The translations under genes and the position numbers were made by a program. 64,000 bases of DNA from Platycnemis pennipes (Eukaryota; Arthropoda; Insecta; Odonata; Platycnemididae). The notes beneath the pieces are model-generated. The model was not told where the DNA came from. It did no database searches and was given only the letters and a program-made list of their open reading frames with translations. Positions 32,440-43,800 of this stretch are shown one piece after another. The stretch's first letter is position 1; every line of letters begins with the position of its first letter. The DNA is taken from the NCBI GenBank assembly GCA_933228895.1, contig OW121858.1, forward strand, positions 26,497,859 to 26,561,858, read 5' to 3'.

Positions 32440-32810
32440 TATTATGGGCTCATGCAGTTGTTTTAAAGTGGGAAATTTGGTCGTGCTACTTAAAAGAAAT
32501 CTTATTAGAATTGGAAGACTACCATTTAAGTCAATTTTTGGCCAAAAACAAGACGAAGGTGGCCTGTCACCCATCCTACTGCCCAGATGTGGTTTTGGGT
32601 GACTCTTTCCCCTTCCCAAATATCAAATGGCGTTGAAAGAATGCCGATTTGATACAATGGATGACATCAAAGGAAATTAAGCCCAAGATTCAAAGGGCAT
32701 TCCAAAGAATGCACCTCGGAGGGTGTTCGAAAACTGGATGTATTGTGTGGCCAGACAATGAGAGTACCTTGAAGGGGGTAAGCATGAATAAGATGTAACA
32801 ACTGAAATAA
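32440..32810 (+). pseudogene. Mariner transposase C-terminal relic
   Basis: The frame reads HPSYCPDVVLGDSFPFPNIKWR, the usual HPPYSPDLAPCDFFLFPxxK block that holds the third catalytic aspartate of mariner transposases. A one-codon-scale frame change and further C-terminal sequence (WMTSKEIKPKIQRAF, then GCIVWPDNES) follow. Earlier domains are lost. It lies antisense inside the intron between cassette B exons 1 and 2 and differs from the mariner at 20.6 kb. Confidence 0.75.
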
Positions 32811-33688
32811 AGTTACTTACTATTCCAACAGTCTAGTGTTTTTTAACACAGCTTGTACTGAGGGAAATACACTTTTATATCAACATGAGGCTTCGATTGT
32901 AGGAACATACCAGCAAATCCAGTATACACCAATTAAAAAATGGACAAGTAAAACATTGCATTTAATTATGAAGGTGACTGGGCATATCCATTGAAAAATT
33001 AAAGAAGTCAAAAATAAGCAAGTCAATATTACGGGTGATATTAAAATAGGGGCCATGGTGTGGGATTCTCACTTCATGGCACAGGTAAGAAAACAGAAAT
33101 GGTACAGTCACTGGTGGCAAAATTTGTAGTAAACTGCTTTAAAGCATTAAGTGGAAACGCGTGTATCAGATGTGATAGCAGAATCAGGCAGGGAGCTGAC
33201 AGAGAGAAAATGAAAAATGAAAAAAGTATTCGGACAAGTAGAATCCACAATGTTTACAGAGTATACCAATATATATTTTTCAGCTTAGAAAGACATTTAG
33301 ACACAAATGCAGAAAGCCAATAGGAAAGGGGAGGTGGGACCACAATTTAAGACATACACCTTAACCTTTATTAAATACCGATTTTAGAATTATTCATCAG
33401 AAGGATATTCCCCATAAACACACGTGAAATGCATTACATTATTAAAATGTCAAAATGCCTTTTCCTCATGTACTTTCATCTCACAATCTTCTCTAAATTG
33501 GTATTTAAAAAGAGTAAAAGGTGAATTATTCAATGAAATAAGCTAAGACATATTCCTTAGATAGTCTAACAACATTCTCTCCTATTATCTTCATTCATTT
33601 TTCTCCATGACATAAATACTGGATTGAACAAACCACTTTCCCACGCACGAACTACATTCAATGACAGGAGTCAAAAAAGTACACCTAC

Positions 33689-33835
33689 CTGGATTTCCAT
33701 CAGTTCCTTCATTACAACCCACAAAAGAAGGCCATCAGTTCCTTTTGGGTCCATCATGTCAATTTTCCAGTCACCCGACTCGAGACAAAGTCGACACATG
33801 TGGAATATGTCATCCTCAAGCATTTCCCCATGTTC
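33689..33835 (-). CDS. ZAD-ZNF gene 2, ZAD cassette B exon 1
   Basis: From ATG at 33823 the exon encodes 45 residues starting MLEDDIFHMCRLCLESGDW, then DPKGTDGLLLW, and ends at a GTAGGT donor in phase 0. MCRLCL gives the first ZAD cysteine pair (positions 10 and 13). Twelve bases before the ATG a TTTCCTTCACAG acceptor precedes GAA CAT GGG GAA, in frame with the ATG. This exon could therefore be spliced as an internal exon behind cassette A exon 2 (also phase 0), giving a double-ZAD protein. The alternative is that the ATG is a second start under its own promoter. Confidence 0.85.
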
Positions 33836-34627
33836 CTGTGAAGGAAATGATCACATTCTAATACCCTACTCCCCAAATAAATTCCCCTCAGAAGAACCAC
33901 AAATATTAAATGAGCATTAAAACATTAATTCAGCAAAAATGTACTGAGAGGGGCACAAACTCAGTACCCATCAAATCTAAATACACACAAAGAGAAATAC
34001 ACACACTAAATACACTGCACCATTTTCAATGTATCCTTTTTTAAGAAGTAGATATAAATATTATTAAGAACTCAAACTACCCTCACTGTATAAGTTTAGG
34101 TTCTAAATCATGCTCTACGTATTCTTCCAAATAATTAACCTTGAATACTACAGTAGAGCAACCTAATCACTAGCAACAGGCAGATTGGAGATAGCTACGA
34201 CATAGCTTCTGCTATTACAATAAGGAATACGGTTTTTGTTGTTTATCCATTGCTACGGGACTTTAGCAACTGCTACTCTAGCGTAAGGTTGAAAAAAGTA
34301 ACTAGATAGCGACACACACACACCATCCACGTAAGTATTTGATGCCAAGGTCTAATATTTTAAGTATGGAATGTATTCGAAGAGTGTGGAATTACTAAAT
34401 GTTTAAAATAAGATTCAATACCAAAGTCAACTAGAGGATATTTACTTGAGAAAAACAGCATGAAACTTTCAGCTCTTCGCTAAAATGCTTCCCCACAATT
34501 GAATTTGTTCCCCTTATTCCATATCACATTAAATCTTTATCTCAACTTTGGGGCACACTGTGTAGTATTTGATTTCAGAGTGTACAAAGTAAATAACAAT
34601 TCAACACCAAGTACAACTACTACTTAC
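33836..34627 (-). other. Spacer between ZAD cassettes A and B
   Basis: This is intronic sequence if the cassettes are co-spliced. The part near 34450-34627 is homologous to 31390-31582 (the GGGGCACAC.G.GTAGT.TTTGATTTCAGAG stretch), showing that intron sequence was duplicated with the exons. Confidence 0.6.
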
Positions 34628-34765
34628 AACTAGACCTGAGTTTATCTGAAGTTTAAAGAACTCAATTCTTGAATTAATGCACATCGCCTTGAAGTGTTTA
34701 GTGTCCAACAGTTTTTTCGTGCATTTATCACAGATGGTGTGCGGCAACCCATCGCCTCGAGAAGC
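34628..34765 (-). CDS. ZAD-ZNF gene 2, ZAD cassette A exon 2
   Basis: A 138-base phase-0 exon lies between TTACTTACAG and GTAAGT. It reads ASRGDGLPHTICDKCTKK, then FKAMCINSRIEFFKLQINSG. TICDKC is the second zinc pair. It has the same length as cassette B exon 2 and differs from it at many residues in the surface and linker positions. Confidence 0.88.
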
Positions 34766-34883
34766 CTGTAAGTAACGGAAACATGTTATGCTAACATTAA
34801 TACATCCAATAAGCTTAGCTGAAATCAGTTTTCAATGAGAAATGATTAGGTATCTTCCTTTATTTGTTTCCCACTAACTCTTA

Positions 34884-35116
34884 AGGCCGCTTTACCCGAT
34901 ACAATTTTTCGTACAATTTCTTGTACAAACTCTTGCATGAGGAAATTGTACCGTGTAAAGCGGCAAATTGTACGAAAACTTGTGCGATTGTCTGAATGAC
35001 TGAACGGGAAATACAACGTGTTCTAATTCCATTCAGACAAACATACAATTTCGTTCAGTCTATACAAGAATTTGTACAAGAAATTGTGCAAAAAATTGTA
35101 TCGTGTAAAGCGGCCT
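34884..35116. mobile_element. 233-base MITE, AGGCCGCTTTAC termini, TTA target duplication
   Basis: The ends AGGCCGCTTTACCCGATACA and (inverted) AGGCCGCTTTACACGATACA are flanked by TTA on both sides (34881-34883 and 35117-35119). The inner sequence is built of TTGTACAA words. TWA target duplications are typical of PIF/Harbinger elements. It sits in the intron between cassette A exons 1 and 2. Confidence 0.85.
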
Positions 35117-35315
35117 TTATATCACCTTCATTTGCACTTTCTTAACATTGAAATGCAACTTAACTAAACTTGGAAGCCTTCTTTCTTATAGCTACGAAAT
35201 TGAAAATGATTACATAACCAAGTATTGAATATACATCACGGTTCACAAATGCATGATAGGATCAAAATAGTGATATGGCGAGCAACAATAAAAATACATT
35301 AGATAGATAACCTAC

Positions 35316-35450
35316 CTGAATTTCTACTAGTTCCTTCATTATAATCCACAATAGAAAGCCTTTCGTTCCTTTTGGGTCAAAAATATCAATTGCCCAGTCA
35401 CCGGAGTCGAGACAGAGTCGACACATACGGTTGAAATCCTCCTCGAGCAT
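35316..35450 (-). CDS. ZAD-ZNF gene 2, ZAD cassette A exon 1 (gene start)
   Basis: From ATG at 35450 the exon encodes MLEEDFNRMCRLCLDSGDWA, then DPKGTKGFLLWIIMKELVEIQ, and ends at a GTAGGT donor (135 bases, phase 0). The cysteines at 10 and 13 are the first ZAD zinc pair. The next exon (34765-34628) completes the fold with C57 and C60. ZADs are dimerisation domains of insect zinc-finger proteins and act in the nucleus. This is the most upstream coding exon of gene 2, and gene 3 starts divergently 1.43 kb away. The start is chosen because no splice acceptor is evident just upstream and the exon length equals that of its two paralogues. Confidence 0.88.
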
Positions 35451-36881
35451 TTTCCAACGTAACTGTTCAGGATTGCTTCACTTACTTGTAGTCTACATTG
35501 CATAGATACTACTCCCATGAGAACAACTTAAGAGTAAAAAGTATAACACGTTAACTCACAACGCATTCCCTTCGTTTCAGAATAAATATCTTGAATCAAT
35601 TTCTTCCTTATAGGTACTCACAAAACAGTGTATTATTCACCAGTAACTAACTATATAATGCACTCGTTCAACATATAACACAACCATTATCAAATATAGC
35701 TACATTACACAAATAACGTGTTTGTTTATTTCAGCGAAAAAACTGAGGTGCACTTGAACTGGCGTTTGGTCTTTGTTTTTCATAAATCATCACGATCGCT
35801 GGCTCGTATACAATATAAAGAACGTTGTCTTTCTGCATGAACTTTTTCGTTCACATTGGTAGTTCCTCTAGTCCTCATTGTGGCGCTGGTATCGGGTATG
35901 CCAAAATGTTAGCCATCTCTCCATTCTCTAAAATTCTACCAAAAAAGGCTGAATTAAATATTGCTTAGTGACATTAAAGTTCTTTTATGGTAGGAAAATC
36001 ATGGGAATGACTAGGTATTTCAATTTTAAAAAACTGGGCTTTATCACCATTCAGATTACCACAACTGTTTTATTGGTTAGATTGTACCCTTTTCTCGCAG
36101 AATGAGAAGCTTGCTTATCAACCCAAAGATCATTTGAAAGGATTTTATTCAATTTTTTCTTTCTAATTTATGAATTGACTTACATATCCATCTAGACTTA
36201 CTCTGCGAAAAATAAGAACTATTCATTTTCTGATAGTGTGTACCGAATTTTCCCATTCATAAAACTGGGTTTTAAATTTGCATTGTGAATGGCTTAGGAT
36301 TAACTTACCTATATATGTTTTTTGTCATCGCAACATTAAATGAAAATATTATATGTGGGATTTCCAGCCGGATAAAATAAGTACCACTGTATGCTTCGTT
36401 CCGTTTTTTGCATTACGTATACGAAAAAAGGTTGGGGTATACGAAATATTGATTAGGCGGGCATGGGAGGACAGTATTTTCTTTGGCTATGCGATACCAT
36501 TTCATGCAATAATGTTCATTATCTTAAGTTTTAAAAATCTATCCGGGATATTATTCGCACCAATTGATCCAAAAAATTATATGTGAATTTGTAATATAAT
36601 ATTAGGCAGATGGTGGCCGAACGAATGTCATTTTCCTTCTTTGGGTTAAGCTGACGTTTGTTTACATTAAGTTGAGTATTTCGTGCGGTCATTCCTGTCG
36701 AACATTTAACGTCGTATTTCCTAATTTCTCATCTAGGATTCAAATTTTCGAAAGATTTTGATTTCATGAAAGTTATTTCGATCCTCATATCCATTAGGAG
36801 AATAATATATTGTATTTTTCTCGTTTGTTAGTTCGTTGATGTAAATATAGTATTCATCGCTAGCTATTGGAAAGTGTCACT
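35451..36881. promoter_or_regulatory. Shared upstream region of divergent ZAD genes 2 and 3
   Basis: This 1.43-kb interval separates the two head-to-head start codons and must contain the 5' UTRs and promoters of both genes. I do not see a convincing TATA box or a conserved initiator that I can place with confidence. Short open frames here (for example 36353-36586) look random. Confidence 0.45.
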
Positions 36882-37016
36882 ATGCGTGGATTACGTGAGC
36901 ATCGTATTTGTAGGTTGTGCCTTAGTACCGGCTGTCATTTAGTTGACATACTAGAAGAAAATAGAGACGACGAATTCGTGATGAAACTAGCAGTAGAAGA
37001 TCTGCTGCGGTTAGTG
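36882..37016 (+). CDS. ZAD-ZNF gene 3, exon 1 (ZAD, first half)
   Basis: From ATG at 36882 the exon encodes 45 residues (MRGLREHRICRLCLSTGCHL, then VDILEENRDDEFVMKLAVED and LLRLV) up to a GTGAGT donor, in phase 0. C10 and C13 are the first zinc pair of a ZAD. Length and phase equal both gene 2 cassettes. With exons at 37172, 48846, 51775, 53446, 59219 and 60552 it makes one continuous reading frame of about 849 residues, so I treat these as a single gene spanning 25.5 kb. Confidence 0.88.
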
Positions 37017-37171
37017 GTGAGTGTATAGCATATAATTTCATCCCAGTCCTTCACCTGTACCTGTGATTATATTTTGTGCTTTCCTCTTCCGCACTTGTAT
37101 TGTTTGGGTGGTTGACTTGTGAATCTATATGTTGTTATTCAATAAACCATTGCTTATTTGAAATTTCTCAG

Positions 37172-37342
37172 GTTGTTGGGGAAACGTTATATCCTTGGCT
37201 GGTTTGTCCCATTTGCTTGGAAAAGTTGAGGGAGTTCTATTTTTTCAAGCGACGCTGCGTGGAGAACCAGGAAGTTTATGACAGGCGCATCAGAGGGAAT
37301 ATCTGGCCGGTAAACCAAGTTAGGAATACAGAATGTGATGAT
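37172..37342 (+). CDS. ZAD-ZNF gene 3, exon 2 (ZAD, second half)
   Basis: A 171-base phase-0 exon lies between AATTTCTCAG and GTAAGT. It reads VVGETLYPWLVCPICLEKL, then REFYFFKRRCVENQEVYD. VCPIC at residues 57-60 of the protein completes the ZAD zinc site. The following aromatic and basic helix (REFYFFKRRCVEN) is the dimerisation stalk. It is 33 bases longer than the gene 2 equivalents, extending into a NIWPVNQVRNTECDD linker. Confidence 0.88.
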
Positions 37343-38289
37343 GTAAGTATTTACCTAGTTATTTTATATATTCATTTATCTTGAACCCCTCTTACAATTT
37401 ACATCGTGTGTAAGTGTGGTATGCTTGTTAATTATACTTAATTGATAATTAGGTGTTCTTCTCTAATAAGGTTGGATTCAGCAATGAGCATCTAGTATTG
37501 TTAATAGGTGTAACAATACGTTTAAAGATTATGCATAGTGGTTTCCGGTAATTTAAAGAAATGTATTGAAAATAACAAACACATTGTAGGTTATGATGCC
37601 ATTTACATTTTAAGGAGGAATTTAAATTGGACGTGCTTCCTGAGGATGTGAAATGTGTATGATAAAACTTAGTAAATTATGCAAATTTAGGTCACCTTAA
37701 TAAATTACAAGCGATAGATTGTTTGTCTCTTTCCCAGAGGCAAATTGTTATTATCCTGTGCAAGTGGTTTGAATGATCCACTTGTCGATTGTGTAGTTTC
37801 TCTGACAATTATTTATATTTTCATTGTGATGTAATTTTTTGATTTATTGTTCCATTTCTGTGATACCAATGGGTTGTCGAAAAATAATGAGTCCCCTAGA
37901 AATCCATCATAAATTTTTTAACTATTTTTCTTTGAAGCCTATTGTCCTACAGTTTTAGCAACATTAAATGTTTACTTATAAAACAGGTTTTCAGCAGCTT
38001 CGGACTTCATTACTTTTTCTTCTAGTTGACAAATGTGCAAATTAAGTACTCATCACAATTTGTTTTCAGAAAGCACAAAATATCTGCACTTTTTCTTCCC
38101 ATGGATTTGGTTTGTTGTTTCTGAATCTGGTTATACCACTGGTTCTGGTGGGTCATACCTAGCCAATGAGTGATAGCCATTGCATACTAAGTAAGAATCC
38201 TTTAAAGGTAACACGAAACATTAATGTGTTCAAGTCCATGTATATTTGCGTGAATCGATACATGTGCCTTTGCATTAACAAATTGATGA
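37343..38289 (+). other. First part of gene 3 intron 2
   Basis: This is AT-rich intron sequence. Intron 2 extends 11.5 kb to the exon at 48846 and is mostly transposons. I see no element in this part. Confidence 0.5.
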
Positions 38290-39592
38290 ATCATTGGTTA
38301 CACGGTGCATGGAACCATACATCTTACGTGTTAGACAATAACATCATATCATGGATAAATGATTTTCTACATGTTCAGGTACAAAGGGTTGTTTTGGACG
38401 GTGTTACCTCACCGGCAATTGAAGTTACTTCGGGTGTCCCACAAGGCTGTGTGATAAGTCCACTCCTATTTCTTCTGTACATAAATGATATCAATGAGGT
38501 GGTCAAAAGTAAGCTTCATTTATTTGCCGATGACGCAGTATTGTACAGGAAAATTCTATGCCTTAACGATAAAAGATATTTAAATGATGACCCACAAGCA
38601 ATTGAAAATTGGAGTGATTCATGGCAGTTAGAATTAAATTTTAAATAATTTCTAGCAATGAATTTTTGGAAAAAGAATATTTCTTCTCCTAGCATTCACA
38701 AAATAAGTAGTAACTAGTTAACAAATGTGGAATCCATTAAATATCTTGGAATAAAGCTGACATATGATCTTTCCTGGGGTAAATATTTATGTGAAATTAT
38801 GGGTCCAGCTAATTGTATGCTGGGATTCATCGAAAGTTTGGTAAATGTGATGATCATGTAAAGGCCGTTGTACACGGTACAATTTCTTGTACAAGAACTT
38901 GTACAATGCGCAAATTGTATCGTGTACGAGGGGTTCGTACAATTTCTTGTACAAGAAATTAAATCATGCTCTATATTATTGGATGAAACCGTCCAAGATC
39001 CACTCAGTAGCTTCTGTGCATGACATGTGACGGTAGTGATGCGTTCGTTTAGTATTCGTAAGGTTGGTGTTCTGTTTGTGATCACTTTTATTCCTGTAAA
39101 CGTGGAAAAACTTCCATTTTTGTTGTACATATCGTGATATTCTTTGTTGCTTCCATATTATGATATTCTTTGTTGCTTCCATATTGTGATATTCGTCTGT
39201 CGCGTCGGGAGTGTTCTATTTCTCAAAAGATGAGTTGGACACACTGGCAAACAGTAAACCGCAATGAGGGGGTAAGGAGTAAGGGACTCCAGGGTGGGGC
39301 GAGGGCAGAACATGCCCATGAACCACCAAGACCGTCATGCGTGGTGAAGAGCCACATCCTCCTCGAGGTGCCCCTGGTATCGCTGAACATGACGGATCTA
39401 GACCTGGCGGTCGATAAACAGCTCCCATCACCACGGTGCGTCTCTGTGCCAAGGGTGACCGCATCTGCGGGGCGGAGGGTAAGAAGTCGCTAACAGAGAA
39501 ACTCCGGATACAGGGCGACCTCCGGTTTTATTTAGCCTTACCCATGCATGCGGGGCTCTGTGTGGGTGGACCCTTTATTTCCCTAGCTACTC

Positions 39593-40843
39593 GTGGGAAC
39601 AATTATGGACCATAACAAAAAGAATAAAAACAAAACTTTTGTGGAGGACGCTGGACGAACTTCGACCAAGGATTCTTGTAGTCCAATTTCAAAAATGGAG
39701 GAGGAAGCACTGCTGGGGAGCCCAAGGGAACCCAGCGGGAGCACCTCCTCTTCAACCCTTACCCAACCTTTGGGGGGCCCTTCTGGGAACCCCACTCTCC
39801 CTAGCCACCCCTCAAACCCCTTGGGGGAAGAGGAGGGAGGCATTCTTTCCGACTCCTCGGAGTCAATCATGAAAGAGGCACCAGGTTCACCCGTGGAGAT
39901 GGAGTCGGACTCTGGGGCCTCTAACATCACTCTGGGTAGCATTTCAACAAAGCTGCAAAAGCTATCCACAGAGCCCAAGCTCAGCGGCGCAGCCAGGAGG
40001 AAGCTGCAGAAGCACAGAGCTAAAGGTGCAGCTGGGGTCTCTGCGCATCCCCATTCCAGGGGCAATGCCGGGGACAAAGTAACCGGCAAAAGCCCCGGGC
40101 GTGGTAGGGATGGCGCTACGACCCCAAGTGCAGCACCACAGAAAAGGGGACGGACTCATGGAGATACCCCCAGTAACGAATCAAGGGAGAACAAGAGGCC
40201 CAAGTTAATAACCAAGCAAACCTATGCTCAGGTAACGAGGGACCTCAAAAAGATGGCCATAGTGCCAGCTGGATACCCGGAGGTGTTGGTAAAGGAGGAG
40301 ATGTATGCCGACATCGATAGACGGCTCGATGAACTCTGGGATGAAATCCCGGAGGGTCAGGAGCATCCGAGGTTCGAAGGCACCAGACTGATTAATGGTG
40401 CAGTGGAAATTGCCTGTGGCAACGATTTCTCAGCCACATGGGTGACAGAGGCAATAAATAAGATGGGACCCATTGGGGATACCACCCTTCAGGTTGTAGA
40501 TGCTGACAACCTCATCAAAAGGAAAAGGATGATGATGTGGGTCCCAGGGCCCAATAAGTCTGAGATTAAAGTCATCCTTGACAGAATAAAGAAAGTCAAT
40601 CCAGGGCTCCACACTGACTTGTGGAGACCCTATGAAAGGAGTGAAGCTGCGCATGGGACGAGGTTCATCATAGGGGTGGACGAACCATCTGCCAGCTTCA
40701 TTTTGGGGCCAGACTTCAATGCCTATATAGGCATGAGGAGACTGGACATCACCTTTTTAGGTAAAGGGACGGGCTCTGAGAAGCCCTCCAAATCCTCGGA
40801 AGCCAAGGCTGATGAGGACAAGGAGGGAGGTGAGAGATCCTAG
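39593..40843 (+). CDS. LINE ORF1 protein (DUF4780-like)
   Basis: The protein has 416 residues. The N-terminal half is low-complexity and basic/acidic (MGTIMDHNKKNKNKT.., proline-, serine- and glycine-rich, KRGRTHGDTP). From about residue 205 there is a conserved block: QVTRDLKKMAIVPAGYPEV, PRFEGTRLINGAVEIACGND, DLWRPYERSEAAHGTRFIIG, then VDEPSASFILGPDF. This resembles the DUF4780 domain that I know from ORF1-like proteins of insect LINEs. No CCHC knuckles are seen. The expected role is RNA binding and chaperoning in the ribonucleoprotein. Its TAG stop (40841-40843) is followed after one base by the ATG of ORF2, suggesting coupled translation. Confidence 0.85.
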   Translation: MGTIMDHNKKNKNKTFVEDAGRTSTKDSCSPISKMEEEALLGSPREPSGSTSSSTLTQPLGGPSGNPTLPSHPSNPLGEEEGGILSDSSESIMKEAPGSPVEMESDSGASNITLGSISTKLQKLSTEPKLSGAARRKLQKHRAKGAAGVSAHPHSRGNAGDKVTGKSPGRGRDGATTPSAAPQKRGRTHGDTPSNESRENKRPKLITKQTYAQVTRDLKKMAIVPAGYPEVLVKEEMYADIDRRLDELWDEIPEGQEHPRFEGTRLINGAVEIACGNDFSATWVTEAINKMGPIGDTTLQVVDADNLIKRKRMMMWVPGPNKSEIKVILDRIKKVNPGLHTDLWRPYERSEAAHGTRFIIGVDEPSASFILGPDFNAYIGMRRLDITFLGKGTGSEKPSKSSEAKADEDKEGGERS

Positions 40844-40844
40844 G

Positions 40845-43800
40845 ATGGCAGGCATTCACTGCCTTCAAGCAAACATTCAGCATAGTAAAGCTGCCTCAGG
40901 GGTCCTCCAGAGGATCCTTTCTGAAGGTAAGATTAAGATAGCCTTGATTCAGGAACCCTGGGCTTTCCAGGGGAGAATCAGGGGATTAAACATGACTATG
41001 GGTAAAATATATTATTGCACCACAGTTGATAGACCTAGAACTTGTATCTATGTCAATGGATTAAATGCCATGCATTTACCAGAATTCACCACCAGGGACC
41101 TGACAGCAGTTATGCTGACGCTTGGAGGTGGTGGAAATGAGAGGAGGTTGGTCATCTGCTCCTCCTACCTCCCCTATGATGCTCCAGACCCTCCACCGAA
41201 TGTTGAGTTGGAGAAACTGGTAAGTCACTGCAAAAGCAGGAAATGGGACCTCTTAGTCGGATGTGACTCCAACTCGCACCATGTTGTGTGGGGCAGTGGG
41301 GACACGAACGGCAGAGGTGAGGCCCTTTTAGAATATCTCATGGCAACTGAGCTGCACATTCTAAATAAAGGATCACAACCTACTTTCTCTAATAGCGTGA
41401 GAGAGGAAGTGATAGATGTCACACTCTGCAATAACCTCGTGATGCAGAGAGTGACAGAATGGAGGGTGTCGAAGGAGATTACTTTGTCTGATCACCGACA
41501 CATCCTCTTTACCATTCAAGAAGCCAGTGATAGGCAAACAACATACAGGAACCCTAGGAAAACTGACTGGGGACAGTATAGAGAGAAGCTGAGAGATTTC
41601 CTGGACCAGGCACCTCAGTGTAAGTTCAGGAATGTGGATGAGATTGATGCTGCTGCGAACTATCTTCAGGAGGGCATCATCACATCCTATGAAGCTAGCT
41701 GTCCCATCAGGACCAGCAGAACAGGGAAAAACCTTCCCTGGTGGGGCCCGCAATTAGAAGGCCTCCGTAAAGAGACCAGAAAACTTCTCAACAAAGCAAA
41801 GAGAACTGCTCTAGCCCGAGACTGGGACAACTTTAAGCTTGCCCAGCGGAAATATAAAGCAACCATTAAGCGCGCAAAAAGAGAATCATGGAAAACCTTC
41901 TGTGGAACTATTGAGTCGGCTCCACAACTTTCCAGATTCCATAAGATTATATCAAAAGACCCAGAGGCGGGGGTGGGAACTCTGCTGCTTCCCTCGGGAG
42001 ACTACACGTCTTCTGACAAGGAAGCATTGAAGCTACTGCTGGAGACCCACTTTCCAGGCTTCATGGAGACGGAGGAGATGCACGATTTATGGAGGACTCC
42101 CACTCGTCCTGCACGGACGGAATGGAGACTGGCCTCCAGCATCGTAACGTATAATGCAACCAAGTGGGCTATAACAAGCTTTAGCCCATATAAATCTGCT
42201 GGAGAGGACGGGGTCTTTCCGGCATTACTTCAGGAAGGGCAGGAGATTCTACTTCTCCCCACGGTCAGAATTTTTCGCTCCTGCCTAGCTTATGGTTATA
42301 TCCCAAAGATCTGGAGAACTACAAAAGTCGTCTTTATTCCCAAACCAGGGAAGACAGACTACACTAAAGCTGACTCTTTTCGTGGAATCAGCCTAATGTC
42401 CTTCTTTTTGAAGGCATTAGAGAAAGTGGTGGATAGGTACATAAGAGATGGGCCCTTAAGAGACCATCCCCTACATCCGCACCAACATGCTTATCTGAAA
42501 GGAAAATCAGTAGAAACTGCACTTCACAATCTCACCTGCAAGATTGAAAAGGTGCTGGAATATGGAATGTATGGGATGGGAGTCTTCCTCGACATTGAGG
42601 GAGCCTTCAACAACACATCCTATGATCAAATCTGCATTGCAGCAAGAAGGCATGGCATCCACGACCACATAGTCAACTGGATCAGAAACATGCTAGAACA
42701 AAGAACCGTTAAGGTTACCTTGAGAAACACCTCTATGAAGGTGTCTGTGACACGAGGATGTCCTCAGGGTGGGGTACTATCCCCACTCCTATGGAACCTA
42801 GTAGTTGACTCCCTCTTACAAAGCCTGAACAAAACAGGAGTATATACTCAGGGATATGCGGATGATGTAGCGTTGCTGATCACTGGCAAATATCTTGATA
42901 CTGTCTCTGGACTTACACAGAAAGCCCTGGACAGAACAATGAGATGGTGCTCTGAAACAGGGCTGACGGTGAACCCTCAAAAAACAAAACTTATACTGTT
43001 CACCAACAAGAGAAAAAGGGAAGGTCTAAAACTCCCCCTACTGCAAGGAAGATGTTTACAACCTTCCTCATCAGTTAAATACCTTGGGGTTATTCTGGAC
43101 TCCAAGCTTAACTGGGGAGAACATCTAGAGGTAAAAACAAAGAAAGCCTGTGCCTCTCTATGGTCCTGCAGGAAAGCTCTGGGGAAAACCTGGGGACTAA
43201 AACCGAAAGCCATGTATTGGCTGTATACAGCAGTAGTGAAACCCAGTTTTCTGCACTGCTCACTCGTCTGGTGGACAAAGACCCGGCAGAATGTTGCCAG
43301 GGAAAAATTAAACCACTTGCAAAGAATGGCCTGTATGGGCATTTCGGGGGCAATGAAGACAACCCCAACATTGGCAATCGAGACCCTCCTAAACCTCACT
43401 CCACTACATGTGGAAGTCGAGGTCCAGGCTAGGGCATCAGCATATCGTCTTAAATGTCTAGGACAGTGGTACGACATGGGAAGTTCTTCCGGTCACAGAG
43501 CTCTCTGGACAGAGCTCAGGAAGTCAAGCCCGATTTTTGAAATGGGCTCTGACATAATGATAGCAACATTCAACCAATCACCCCTACTCTTCAAAATCCA
43601 CTTCCCAAGTAGAGAGGAGTGGGCAGAGAAAGGAGGGGAAGGACTACATAAAGGAGCCTATGTATGGTATACAGATGGCTCTAGGAAAGAAGACAGAGCA
43701 GGTGCTGGTATATACAGCAACAGCCTGTCAAAGAAAATATCAATCCCTCTTGGGGAATATGCCACAGTGTTTCAGGCCGAGGTTTATGCACTTCTGACCT

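Noticed and set aside
36353..36586. Open frame in the divergent promoter interval
   Set aside because: It has no resemblance to ZAD exons and no splice context. It is probably random.
39170..39493. A 107-residue open frame at the LINE 5' end
   Set aside because: It starts outside the element and crosses its left boundary, so it cannot be an ancestral gene. It is 5' UTR sequence of the LINE.
39583..40089. Minus-strand 168-residue frame opposite ORF1
   Set aside because: It is antisense to a GC-rich coding region and has no recognised motif.
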